DNA from: Rubinisphaera margarita | GTDB lineage: Bacteria; Planctomycetota; Planctomycetia; Planctomycetales; Planctomycetaceae | DNA: 64,000 nt | Assembly (NCBI RefSeq): GCF_022267515.1 | Contig: NZ_JAKFGB010000015.1 | Coordinates: 62,001-126,000 of the forward strand | Reading direction: 5' to 3' | Part shown: positions 1-11,242 of the stretch, piece after piece | How the letters are laid out: each line of letters begins with the position of its first letter | How positions within the stretch are numbered: the first letter of the stretch is position 1 | Translations under genes and position numbers: made by a program | The notes under the pieces: model-generated | Databases searched by the model: none | Told to the model about the DNA's origin: nothing | What the model saw: the letters and a program-made list of their open reading frames with translations, nothing else

Positions 1-277
1 CGACGATGCGTCTGAAAGCTTCGAGTATACTGGAAAGAACCGACGATCCCCAGCGATCCCGCCAACGAGAGCCGGTGTCCATACCGGTACAAGTCTTGCG
101 TGGATGTTTTTTCAGATCAGAAATCGTTTGTCGAAAAACCCGTAGCGATTCGACGTAGTAGTGTTAGGATGTAGCATAGGGTAATTTACCAGCCACGGAG
201 TTGTGGAGATCCCGAGCTGTGTCACCCCCGTTTGCACAACACGCTTTCCACGCGAGTTGTAGGAGGAGTCACGGGCC
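1..277. other. Upstream region of the FHA-GAF phosphatase gene
   Basis: No supported gene lies here. The last bases before the ATG at 278 carry a strong ribosome binding site (AGGAGG near 261-266). I could not pick out a convincing sigma-70 promoter. The left edge may include the upstream part of a gene outside the window. Confidence 0.4.
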
Positions 278-1912
278 ATGGCGAGACTGGAGGTCATTTC
301 AGGTCCCCATTCCGGGACGACGTACTCACTCCGATCTAACGGAGTGACCGCCGTCGGTCGAGACGGCACATCGGACATTGTTCTTCCGGTGCGAAGCATT
401 TCCCGCCATCACGCGCAGATCTTCTGCGATGGCGATCATTATTTCATCGAAGATCTCGGGAGTGTTAACGGAACCTGCGTCGACGGGAAACGAATCAAGA
501 GTCGACAACAACTGCATGAAGGCAGCCGGATCAACTTTTACGAGATCCATCTGGTTTTCCATAAAAACGAATCGTCCGGCGAAATACCGACGTTTACCCC
601 CGAGCCGTTCGACAGGGCTCAAGAGCAAGCCGTGAACAATCACACGGTCAGCGTCCCCGCAGAGAATAACGTCTGGGGGACGAAGCGGTTCCAGTACCTG
701 CTCGATATCAACTCGAAGCTCGCCGGCTCGTTGAATCTGGATGAGATTCTTCCCAAAGTCCTCGACATTCTCTTCGAGATCTTTCCTCAATCGACCAATG
801 GGCGAATCCTCCTGGTCGAGGAAGACGGCGAGCTGGTCCCTTACGCCTGCAAAGCCGGCCGCGACGACAACAGCAGCATCCTGACCCAGGTTCCGCTCGG
901 AAGCGAACTGGCTTCGACGGTGCTCGAATCCGGCAAGGACATGCTCTCGAACTCCGACGCCTTCAGTGAGTCGGTGCTCGATGAAGACGTCTGCTCGACG
1001 ATGTGCGTCAGACTGCTCAATCCCGATCGCGCTCCGCTGGGGGTGATCGAAGTCGAAACGACCGACGACCAGTCGATGTTTCACGATGATGACCTGCATG
1101 TCCTTCGCAGTGTCGCCGACATGACCGGGCTGGCGATCGCCTATGCGCGAGCCCACGCCCAGCAGATGGCTCGAGCCCGGCATCAGCAGCAGTTGGAAAT
1201 GGCTCACGAGGTTCAGATGCGGATGTTGCCCCGCGACCGGCCAGAAGTGACCGGTTACACCTTCAGCGACTTCTACGCCGCGGCCGGGCAGGTTGGAGGA
1301 GACTTCTTCTACTATCGCTGGTTGAAAGCTAATCAGCTGGTCGTCGCGATCGGAGATATCTGCGGGAAAGGGATGCCGGCCGCTTTGAAAATGGCTCACA
1401 TGAATACGCACCTGCATCACGTCATGGGAACGGCCCGGAGCTTGAAGGTCGCCATGCACCGCCTGAACCAGGGAGCCTTCAATGACCCGACCGATATCTC
1501 CCTGATCACATTCGTGCTCTGCATCTTCAATGTCCAGAAGCACGAGCTGACCATTGCCAACGCGGGGCATATTCCTCCGCTCCGTCGACGGGCCGGATCA
1601 ACCGCAGTGGAGTACATGCAGCACGAAAAAGATGGATTGCCTCTAGGGGTAGAGAAAGATTTTGAGTATCACCCGATGACATACAAGTTCGATCCGGGCG
1701 ACCTGGTCGTGCTCTGCACGGACGGGATTACCGAAGCGATGGATGGGCAGTCGAACCTGTTCGGCATGGATGGTCTGGAGAACTCCATCCTTAAATCTCG
1801 ACCAAACGCCGACCAAGCTGTGTCTACTCTGGTTGAGGATGTCCGGATACACACCCGCGGCAAGCGGCAACAGGACGATATGTGCATCGTGAGCGTGAGT
1901 CGCGATCTGTGA
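278..1912 (+). CDS. FHA-GAF-SpoIIE (PP2C-type) serine phosphatase
   Basis: A 544-residue signalling protein with three domains. An FHA phosphothreonine-binding domain covers about residues 1-100 (VGRDGTSDIVL, then SRHHA, then an asparagine in the SVNG turn). A GAF-like sensory domain covers about 140-295. A SpoIIE/PP2C_2 phosphatase covers about 305-544, with the metal-binding motifs GGDFF, IGDICGKG, DGITEA and the terminal DDMCIV. The start is supported by AGGAGG about 10 bases upstream. No membrane segment is evident, so it is probably cytosolic. Such phosphatases dephosphorylate STAS-type anti-sigma antagonists, and two STAS genes lie in this window (3828-4211 and 26540-26941); a partnership is inference only. 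Confidence 0.9.
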   Translation: MARLEVISGPHSGTTYSLRSNGVTAVGRDGTSDIVLPVRSISRHHAQIFCDGDHYFIEDLGSVNGTCVDGKRIKSRQQLHEGSRINFYEIHLVFHKNESSGEIPTFTPEPFDRAQEQAVNNHTVSVPAENNVWGTKRFQYLLDINSKLAGSLNLDEILPKVLDILFEIFPQSTNGRILLVEEDGELVPYACKAGRDDNSSILTQVPLGSELASTVLESGKDMLSNSDAFSESVLDEDVCSTMCVRLLNPDRAPLGVIEVETTDDQSMFHDDDLHVLRSVADMTGLAIAYARAHAQQMARARHQQQLEMAHEVQMRMLPRDRPEVTGYTFSDFYAAAGQVGGDFFYYRWLKANQLVVAIGDICGKGMPAALKMAHMNTHLHHVMGTARSLKVAMHRLNQGAFNDPTDISLITFVLCIFNVQKHELTIANAGHIPPLRRRAGSTAVEYMQHEKDGLPLGVEKDFEYHPMTYKFDPGDLVVLCTDGITEAMDGQSNLFGMDGLENSILKSRPNADQAVSTLVEDVRIHTRGKRQQDDMCIVSVSRDL

Positions 1913-1979
1913 ACGCCTTCGGGGAGACACTCTCGGAGACGCCGCACTGATTTCACAGTTGCCGGACCGGGGGGGAAGG

Positions 1980-2735
1980 TCAGGTCTTCGCCGCCGCAGA
2001 GGCGTCGTCCGGGTTTTCCATTTCCGAGTTATGCCGCTGGAGCCAGCGAAAGACGAGCCAGCAGCCAGCAGCCCAGGTGGCGCCCATGGTCCAGCCAGCC
2101 AGCACGTCCGTGGGCCAGTGCACTCCGAGATACACGCGACTGATGCCGATCAGTATCGTCAGAAAGAAGGCCAGGAGCAGAAAGTAAGCCTTGATACGGT
2201 GTCGCGTTTGCACGCGAGCCAGCAACGCTCCCAGTGTCAGGTAAACCACGGCTGAGATTGCGGAATGTCCACTCGGGAAACTGCGGGTGTAGACATATTG
2301 TCCGTGAGGGACGAGGTCGGGACGGGGCCGGTCGAAGAAATACTTCAGACCCGTACTCAGCAGCATCCCACTGACGACGGCCAGGACAAGGAAGAGAGCT
2401 TCGGTTCGTTTTCCCTGCAGGAACAGGAAGCCGGCGACGCCGATCGTCAGAAAGGTCACAATCACCGTTCCTCCGAGGGCAGTCACATCCCGGGCGGTTT
2501 CTTCCACCCAGTGCGGCCCGAGCGGATCGGTCACGTCGTCCGCCTGTCGCATGCTGAGCAGTACGGTGCGGTCGAACTTCTCGCTCTCGCCCTCGCGAAC
2601 TTCATCGGCCAGTTCCACGAAGCCCCACGTTCCCGCCGCGACCAGCCCCACGAGGACTAACGTCGCAAGCTCATGGCTGCCCAGCCACGTCATGAACTTC
2701 TGAATGGGATGAGGAATCTTCCGCAAGAACTGCAT
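1980..2735 (-). CDS. PAP2 family membrane phosphatase
   Basis: A 251-residue integral membrane protein with the three-part phosphatidic acid phosphatase signature: KYFFDRPRP (KX6RP), FPSGHS (PSGH) and SRVYLGVHWPTDV (SRX5HX3D). About five or six hydrophobic segments surround these motifs, the first near residues 24-42. Family members dephosphorylate phosphatidate, undecaprenyl diphosphate or related lipid phosphates on the outer face of the membrane; the substrate here cannot be told. It is convergent with the FHA-GAF phosphatase gene, with about 70 bases between their stops. Confidence 0.88.
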   Translation of the reverse strand: MQFLRKIPHPIQKFMTWLGSHELATLVLVGLVAAGTWGFVELADEVREGESEKFDRTVLLSMRQADDVTDPLGPHWVEETARDVTALGGTVIVTFLTIGVAGFLFLQGKRTEALFLVLAVVSGMLLSTGLKYFFDRPRPDLVPHGQYVYTRSFPSGHSAISAVVYLTLGALLARVQTRHRIKAYFLLLAFFLTILIGISRVYLGVHWPTDVLAGWTMGATWAAGCWLVFRWLQRHNSEMENPDDASAAAKT

Positions 2736-2832
2736 AAGTCGCGATCCAGAACTGCCGGGCGCCCAGGAAACGTTTCGTTTCAGTCTATGACGGATCCGGC
2801 GGGCGACAACATGGATTTGAGCGATTCAGCGT

Positions 2833-3528
2833 TCAGTTTGCGGCGTCCGTCGTCAGATCGAACTGAGCCGTGATCAGGCTGCGAAGTTCGTTCTGAATTT
2901 CCTCGATCGAACGCCCTTCGCCAGATTCTGTCAGGCAGTTCACGACATGCCAGTGTTCGTTCTCTCTGCACAACTGCAGATAGACGTCTCTCACGCCGAT
3001 GAGGTAATCGCAGTCGGACTCGTGCAGATCCGTTACCTGACGGGTGTAATCGCGGGCATTCTTTCGAGCCACCCGTTCGGCAGAGACTTCTGCGGGCAGA
3101 TCGAGAACGATCACCAGATCGGGACGAGGCACCTTGAAGATCCCGTATTCGACCTGCTCGATCCACTGCAGAAATTCCTGCCGCTCAGCGCCCAGCAATC
3201 GGGCTCCCTGATGAGCGAAGTTCGAGCCGACGTAACGATCGGCGATGAGCAGATCGTGGTCGTCGAGTTTCTGGCAGATGACATCCCGCGATTCAAACCG
3301 CTCAGTGGCATACATCAGCGAGATCGGAATGGGATGCAGATTCTCGAGCGTGCCGAACTGACCATCGAGAAAGCGGCCGATCTGTTTGCCGGTCAGCGTT
3401 TCGCTGTAACGGGGAAAGGTGATCGTGCCGGTGCTCAACCCGGACGTCTGAAAGAAGTCGACCAGAGCCGCGGTCTGCGTCCCTTTGCCGGACCCATCGA
3501 TTCCTTCGATCGCAACGAAATAAGACAA
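2833..3528 (-). CDS. tmk: Thymidylate kinase (dTMP kinase)
   Basis: This enzyme phosphorylates dTMP to dTDP in dTTP synthesis. Visible features are the N-terminal P-loop IEGIDGSGKGTQ, the DRYVGSNFAHQ motif (DRY of the family) and the aspartate-rich strand LVIVLDLPAEVSAERV before the lid. I chose a TTG start at 3528, giving 231 residues, because GAAGGA lies 6 bases upstream. An in-frame GTG at 3549 would add seven residues. The P-loop ends GKGTQ rather than GKST or GKTT, an adenylate kinase-like variation. The body resembles the archaeal/eukaryotic dTMP kinases as much as the E. coli type. Confidence 0.85.
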   Translation of the reverse strand: MSYFVAIEGIDGSGKGTQTAALVDFFQTSGLSTGTITFPRYSETLTGKQIGRFLDGQFGTLENLHPIPISLMYATERFESRDVICQKLDDHDLLIADRYVGSNFAHQGARLLGAERQEFLQWIEQVEYGIFKVPRPDLVIVLDLPAEVSAERVARKNARDYTRQVTDLHESDCDYLIGVRDVYLQLCRENEHWHVVNCLTESGEGRSIEEIQNELRSLITAQFDLTTDAAN

Positions 3529-3827
3529 ACCAGTTCCTTCACGCCACACGGCGACTCAAGCGGCCGGGCAACTTCGTGTTGTGTTGGACAAAGACCGTTC
3601 TTTTTCAAGAGCGGTTCCCTCGCCCCCCGGGGGGAAAGGGTTAGGGTGAGAGGGAAATGCAGGGTCCATGTTTATTGGGCCGTAGTCTCGCAACTGTGAG
3701 GAGCGCCGCTGGTTGATCGCCCCCTCCTCGTCCTTCGGGCTTTCCGCATATGGCGGAGAAAGTAAGCCGCTCCCCGTGAAGGGGGCGAAGGAACATCCGA
3801 AGGCGATGCCCTCGAATCCGGCGGCTG
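3529..3827. other. Intergenic region between tmk and the STAS gene, with a dispersed repeat
   Basis: About 300 bases without a supported gene. It contains a GC-rich dispersed repeat (3615-3660) that recurs near 63.7 kb, followed by further hairpin-like sequence around 3719-3790. Confidence 0.5.
3615..3660. repeat. Dispersed repeat family B, copy 1
   Basis: A 46-base non-coding element that begins TTCCCTCGCCCC, forms a C-run/G-run hairpin, and continues into GGGTTAGGGTGAG then GGGAAATGC. A near-identical copy is at 63706-63751. Both copies are intergenic and in the same orientation. Confidence 0.75.
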
Positions 3828-4211
3828 TTACACCTGCGTCTGGAACTGCTGCACAGCGGTGTCCACGTCAGGATGGACGAGAAAATAGGTATGCAGCCGA
3901 CTTGTTTCCATCACTTCCTGCACGGCCGGAGCCAAGTCGCAGATTGCCATCTCGCCTTCCAGACGACGGAGATGGCGGTGCAGATGAATGAGCTTGCCGA
4001 GAATGGACGAGGTCACCCAGTCGACTCCCTTCAGGGAGAGGACGACCCGATTGTAGCCGAGCTGATCGACAATTTGCATCAACTCGAAGCCGAGTTGCTC
4101 GACATTGTCTTCTTCGGACAACGTCGATTTGCGGATCCGGATTACAGCTACTTCACCGGTCCGTTCCAGCGTGAAAAACGACGGCTGGAAGTCGTGGGAA
4201 TCGCTAGTCAT
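3828..4211 (-). CDS. STAS domain protein (anti-sigma factor antagonist-like)
   Basis: A 127-residue single-domain protein. It has the STAS pattern: an N-terminal strand region (VAVIRIRKSTLSEED), then NRVVLSLKGVDWVTSSILGKLIHLHRHLR, where a serine pair in VTSSILG sits at the usual phosphorylation/turn site, then a C-terminal helix. Reading could run further upstream, but the ATG at 4211 overlaps the mtaB stop by 8 bases (ATGACTAG), so the two are probably translationally coupled. Family members work in partner-switching with anti-sigma kinases and PP2C phosphatases; the FHA-GAF phosphatase at 278-1912 is a possible partner. Confidence 0.85.
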   Translation of the reverse strand: MTSDSHDFQPSFFTLERTGEVAVIRIRKSTLSEEDNVEQLGFELMQIVDQLGYNRVVLSLKGVDWVTSSILGKLIHLHRHLRRLEGEMAICDLAPAVQEVMETSRLHTYFLVHPDVDTAVQQFQTQV

Positions 4212-5592
4212 GGTGTTGCCCGCTTTGAATCGCTGAAAGATGATCTCGAAAGGCTTCGACGCCTTCTGCCTGAAGGAACGATCCGATGTCCGATTTCTTC
4301 CCCGGCAACTCAACCGGGACGTACCGTTCGTCCGTTCCCTGTAGCCAGCCTGGTCGCCGCTGCGATTCCCGCTCGACCAGAACCTGACTGGCTTGGCCGA
4401 TTCGCTCGCGATAAAACTCCATGGCCAGTTCACGTTCCAGCTCTCCGAGCCGGGCGACCCGTTCCTTGATCACCGGCGGCGGAAGCTGATTGGCGAACTC
4501 GGCCGCTTTCGTCCCTTTACGCACACTGTACGGAAAGACGTGGACCTTCATGAATCGGGCGTCGCGGCAGGATTGCAGCGTCTCCTCGAATTCTTCGTCG
4601 GTCTCCCCGGGGAATCCCACAATCACATCCGTCGTAAAGGCCGGATGTTCGAGCCTTTCTCGCATCTTCTCAAGTTTTTCGAGGAATCTCGCCATGCTGT
4701 AGCGGCGACGCATCCGCCGCAACACCGTTTCCGAGCCGCTCTGCAGGGCCGGATGAAACTGCGGGCAGAGATGTTCACAATTCGCGGCTGCCGAGATGAA
4801 ATCGTCGTTCACTTCAACCGCTTCAATACTGGAGAGCCGCATTCGCCAGTTGCCCGGAATCTTGTCGAGCTTCTCGAACAGATGCCACAACCGGAACGGG
4901 GGCTTGCCCGACTTCCCGCGGGTCGTGTCGACGCCGTAATGTCCGACGTGGACACCAGTAATGACGATTTCCAGATACCCGTTGTCGATCAGCCGGCGGA
5001 CTTCGTCTTCAATATCCTGCGGCGAGCGGCTCTGCAGCCCCGGTCGTACCTGCGGGATGATGCAGTAGGTACATTTCAGGATGCAGCCGTCCTGGACCTT
5101 CACATACGCCCGGCGACGCCCTTCGAACTGACTGATGCCGTTCGGCATGTCGTGGATGCCGTGTCGCTGCAGGATGTCCGGCAGTTCCCGTTTGTCGGTC
5201 ACAACCTCGAACACCCCCGGAAGCTCCGCCAGTTCCTGCGGATCGCGGGTCGCGTAGCAGCCCATCACCAGCGTACGCGTGCCGGGATTCTTCCGGGCCA
5301 GCTGGCGAATCACCTGTCGCGACTTGGAATCGCCGGTATGTGTGACCGTACAAGTATTTACGACGCAAAGATCGGCGGTTTCGCCATCCCCGGCTTCCCG
5401 AAAACCGTTCTTCTGCAGCGTTTCGTAGACGAGCTGGGTTTCGTACTGATTGACCTTACAGCCCAGAGTCACCAGCCGGCAGGTCTTGTCGATTCCTTCA
5501 AACTGTTGCGACAGACCGGTCGCGAAGGGAACGATCTCAGTCGATTCGTTCTCGTTGAGGATCGGCAACGACAGGGAAGAAGTTGAACTCAT
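4204..5592 (-). CDS. mtaB: tRNA (N6-threonylcarbamoyladenosine(37)-C2)-methylthiotransferase
   Basis: A radical-SAM methylthiotransferase that adds a methylthio group to t6A37 of ANN-decoding tRNAs. From the ATG at 5592 it has 462 residues. The N-terminal UPF0004 domain holds the auxiliary cluster cysteines (C45 in TLGCKVNQYE, C81 in NTCTV, C112 in MGCYA). The radical-SAM motif C170-X3-C174-X2-C177 is in VQDGCILKCTYCIIP, and a TRAM-like C-terminus follows. CKVNQYE points to MtaB rather than MiaB or RimO. An upstream in-frame ATG at 5685 is less likely. The stop overlaps the STAS gene start. Confidence 0.92.
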   Translation of the reverse strand: MSSTSSLSLPILNENESTEIVPFATGLSQQFEGIDKTCRLVTLGCKVNQYETQLVYETLQKNGFREAGDGETADLCVVNTCTVTHTGDSKSRQVIRQLARKNPGTRTLVMGCYATRDPQELAELPGVFEVVTDKRELPDILQRHGIHDMPNGISQFEGRRRAYVKVQDGCILKCTYCIIPQVRPGLQSRSPQDIEDEVRRLIDNGYLEIVITGVHVGHYGVDTTRGKSGKPPFRLWHLFEKLDKIPGNWRMRLSSIEAVEVNDDFISAAANCEHLCPQFHPALQSGSETVLRRMRRRYSMARFLEKLEKMRERLEHPAFTTDVIVGFPGETDEEFEETLQSCRDARFMKVHVFPYSVRKGTKAAEFANQLPPPVIKERVARLGELERELAMEFYRERIGQASQVLVERESQRRPGWLQGTDERYVPVELPGKKSDIGSFLQAEGVEAFRDHLSAIQSGQHHD

Positions 5593-5894
5593 GGCAGGCA
5601 CGGAAAAAACGTGAAATCTCTCAATCGACGCGGGAAGCAGCGAGCAATAGTATAAACCTCGGTAGACTACCCCACAAACCGCCATTTGGATTTCTGGGGA
5701 AATCGGCGTGAGGGAATGGCCGTCAGGCGTCAGAGTCGAAGCAAAACACGGAGCGGCGGCCCCCTGCCGCCGAATGCAGACTGCCCGACTCATGGACTCC
5801 TGGTGCCATTTTCAGCCTCAATAGACGTCTCGAATTCCGATTTGGGGAATCAGGTCATCTTCCTCATGATCGCGGCGGCAAAACGTCGGCGTTC
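5593..5894. other. Divergent intergenic region, mtaB and GTPase gene
   Basis: About 300 bases between divergent genes, so promoters for both must lie here. I see a GC hairpin near 5754-5775 (GCGGCGGCC...GCCGCC) but no clear -35/-10 pair. Confidence 0.4.
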
Positions 5895-7802
5895 ATGGAT
5901 ATCGAGACCTTCGACACTTTTTCGACGCAGAAAGTTCCCGTGCAATCGCTGCAGGAAGTTGGAAACGCGATCATTTCGCTCAGGGAGCGAGTCGATGCTC
6001 TTTCCGGGGCCGCCGCTCCGCTCGATATTGCCCCGGTGACCTCCACCGAGTGGTATCAGCTCATCACACAGAAGCTGCTGCCGCAGCTCTCTGACAGTAC
6101 TTACCTTGTCGTGGCGGTCGTTGGCGGGACGAATATCGGCAAGAGTGTGATTTTTAACCATCTTTGCGGCAGCAAGGTTTCCGCGACCAGCCCTCTGGCT
6201 TCGGGAACGAAGCATCCGACCTGCCTCACGCCGACGCGGCTCGCTTCTGATGAACTTCTGACCCCCGTTTTCAGCGAATTCGAGCTCCGCCATTCCGATG
6301 ACGCCGAAGATGCCCTCCAGGGTTCGGACGACGACTTCCTCTTCTGGCGGGAGTCGCCCGAGGCACCCGAGAATCTGCTGCTGCTCGATACGCCCGACAT
6401 CGACAGCGACGCCCAGGTGAACTGGAGCCGGGCCGACAAAGTCCGCCGAGCCGCCGATGTGCTCATCGCCGTGCTCACGCAGCAGAAGTACAACGACGCG
6501 GCTGTGAAGAAGTTTTTCCGAGCCGCAGCCGAGGAAGACAAATCGATTCTCGTCGTCTTCAACCAGCTGCTTCTTCCGGAAGACGAAGAATACTGGCCGA
6601 TCTGGCTGCAGACCTTCTGCGAGGAGACGGGGATTTCGCCGGAGTACGTGTATCTCGCCCCGCACGATCGCCGGGCTGCCGAGCAGAATCAGCTGCCGTT
6701 CTACAACAGAGACTGGCCGCAAACCGACGAGTCGACGAGCAACGAACAGCCGCGAAACCTGATGGAGGATCTGTCTCAGCTGCGGTTTGAAGAGATCAAA
6801 CTCAAATCGCTGGCCGGGGCTCTCGATACGCTGTGCGATAAGACCTTCGGCGTGCCGACCTATCTGGACGAGATCCGTCGCCGCAGCGGAATTCATGGCG
6901 ATGCCTGGAAGCGACTCACCGAACGGATGCAGGAGATCTCGGTCACCTGGCCGGTGGTGCCGAATCGCGTCGTCATTCAGGAAGTGCGCAACTGGTGGGG
7001 AGAACAGAGGACCGGCTGGGAAGCCAATGTGCACGGCTTCTACGACGCGATCGGCCGAGGTCTGATGTGGCCGGTCCGTCAGTTCCAGGGACGTTCCGCC
7101 GATGACGAGCCGCAATGGATCAAGACGTATCGCCAGGAAGAATGGCGGACGATCCAGGTGCAGCTGGTTGGCATCTACGATCGCCTCGAATCGTTGAGCG
7201 AGCATGGTCATCCCGTGTTGCGAACGCGGCTCGAACAACTGATGGCCGGCCAGTCCCGCGAGGAAACGCTGGCCAAACTCAAGCAGCTGCACAAGGAGTC
7301 GCCATTTGAGGAAGAGCTGCAGGCGCTCGTTAAAGTGCAGATGCAGAAGTTCCGCGACGATCAGAAAGACTGGTTCAAGATGTTCAAGCGGCTCGACACA
7401 GCCGCCGCCGCTGCCCGGCCAGCCGTAACCGTCGCGCTCTTCGCGACCGGCGTCGGACCAGTAGGCAATGCAATGATGCCGATGGTGACCGACACGGCTC
7501 TTCAGGCAGCTTTGCATGTCGCCGGAGATGTGACCGCGGGAACCGTCACCGCAGCGGTGGGCGACACGGCAATTTCCTCAGGCACCTCGACGGGAGTCCG
7601 ATACCTCGAAGCCTGGTTCCATCAGTTCCATCAGAACTTCGTGCAGATCCGCAAACTCTGGCTGCTCAAGCAACTGCAGGAGCACCTCTGGGGCACCCTG
7701 CTCGACGACCTCCAGACAGCATCAGACCTCCCCCGCTCCGAAGAGTTCCGAGCCGTCGAACAGGAACTCACCACCCTCCGCAAACTCGATTTGCGAACGT
7801 GA
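5895..7802 (+). CDS. Dynamin-like / large GTPase-domain protein
   Basis: A 635-residue protein with a GTPase domain near its N-terminus. The P-loop GGTNIGKS is at residues 77-84, a threonine-rich switch I region follows (SGTKHPTCLTPT), and the G3 motif is DTPDIDS near 173. A canonical (N/T)KXD G4 is not visible; the equivalent strand reads VVFNQ. The middle is mostly helical and charged. An Ala/Gly/Val-rich hydrophobic stretch near residues 495-555 could be a membrane paddle. This layout is like bacterial dynamin-like proteins and YfjP/EngB-like GTPases. The specific function is unknown. No operon partner is evident. Confidence 0.7.
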   Translation: MDIETFDTFSTQKVPVQSLQEVGNAIISLRERVDALSGAAAPLDIAPVTSTEWYQLITQKLLPQLSDSTYLVVAVVGGTNIGKSVIFNHLCGSKVSATSPLASGTKHPTCLTPTRLASDELLTPVFSEFELRHSDDAEDALQGSDDDFLFWRESPEAPENLLLLDTPDIDSDAQVNWSRADKVRRAADVLIAVLTQQKYNDAAVKKFFRAAAEEDKSILVVFNQLLLPEDEEYWPIWLQTFCEETGISPEYVYLAPHDRRAAEQNQLPFYNRDWPQTDESTSNEQPRNLMEDLSQLRFEEIKLKSLAGALDTLCDKTFGVPTYLDEIRRRSGIHGDAWKRLTERMQEISVTWPVVPNRVVIQEVRNWWGEQRTGWEANVHGFYDAIGRGLMWPVRQFQGRSADDEPQWIKTYRQEEWRTIQVQLVGIYDRLESLSEHGHPVLRTRLEQLMAGQSREETLAKLKQLHKESPFEEELQALVKVQMQKFRDDQKDWFKMFKRLDTAAAAARPAVTVALFATGVGPVGNAMMPMVTDTALQAALHVAGDVTAGTVTAAVGDTAISSGTSTGVRYLEAWFHQFHQNFVQIRKLWLLKQLQEHLWGTLLDDLQTASDLPRSEEFRAVEQELTTLRKLDLRT

Positions 7803-8018
7803 ACGGCAGCGCCCATGCAGTGGCGATGCTGAGTCTTCAACGGACGTTGAGTGTGGACCGATTGCGAACAGACTCCTTGCACCTTCTTCGAGGCACGTCG
7901 CTTCGGCGGCAGGATGCTCCAGTACGGTTGGGTGCTTCCGAGTGAGAAACCGAACGACTGGTGAGTGCGGTGTGCGAACGGCTCGAGGGTCTCGTCCGCA
8001 CACCAGCTTCACTTCGTC

Positions 8019-10517
<2,499 letters not shown>

Positions 10518-10768
10518 CGTTGTTCCTGATCCGTGTCGGATGTGTTGAAAACGTTGTATTTCGCCGGACAGTCCTTCGCCCGCGCCAATGGTCTCTGGAT
10601 TCCGATTTCCTCATCCGGCTGGCGGCTGAGGATCTGTCTGAATAAGGGGAAATGTGGGTTCCCTCGTATTGAACCCGCATCGTCAATCTCCCCATTTCCG
10701 CTGTTCTTGTCTTCTTCCGTCTGAAGAGAGAGCACGCTTGCTATCCCTGAAGGACGACGGAGCTTCTC

Positions 10769-11242
10769 TCAGTGACCTCGACTCAGTCCCGCGTTCAGAC
10801 GGAACTTGAGGTTTGTGATCTGCATATCGGGCCGGGCTTTCTTCAGAGCCGCCAGAATCGGACGGCGATGAAAGTTCGACAGTTCGCTCATCAGAACGGA
10901 GTCGGTCACTTCGACAAGCAGAACCCGGTTTCGCAGCGAAACGACCCGGGTGTTCGGTTCGATGGCTTCGTCGACACAACTCTTCCAGAGTAGACTCAGC
11001 TCTCGCGACTCCATCACGCGGCCGATCTTCCGAGCCGCAATCACTTCCCGTAACGAGCCGGCCAGCGATTGCGGACCGCCACCTCGAACCTGCAGCTCCT
11101 GACGACGCTGCTGCATCACGTGCTGAATCAACTCCCGTTGATCTTCATCGAGTTCTTTCTGAGGCTCCGTCACAGACTCGATCCCTGCTCGACAACTCCC
11201 GACCCGTTGAAACGTCCACTCCGTGGGAACAGTTTCACGCAT
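10769..11242 (-). CDS. dciA: DciA-like protein (DUF721), predicted helicase-loading factor
   Basis: A 157-residue DUF721 protein. The family includes DciA, which interacts with and helps load the replicative helicase DnaB in bacteria lacking DnaC or DnaI. The typical features are a basic N-terminal region followed by the KH-like core (LSLLWKSCVDEAIEPNTRVVSLRNRVLLVEV, then HRRPILAALKKA and ITNLKFRL). The ATG at 11242 overlaps the dnaN stop by 8 bases (ATGCGTGA), implying translational coupling. Its place between dnaN and gyrB is where many bacteria carry recF, and it fits a replication role. Confidence 0.85.
   Translation of the reverse strand: MRETVPTEWTFQRVGSCRAGIESVTEPQKELDEDQRELIQHVMQQRRQELQVRGGGPQSLAGSLREVIAARKIGRVMESRELSLLWKSCVDEAIEPNTRVVSLRNRVLLVEVTDSVLMSELSNFHRRPILAALKKARPDMQITNLKFRLNAGLSRGH

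Noticed and set aside
5850..7517. A 555-codon minus-strand ORF opposite the GTPase gene
   Set aside because: Antisense shadow; P-loop and other motifs are on the plus strand.
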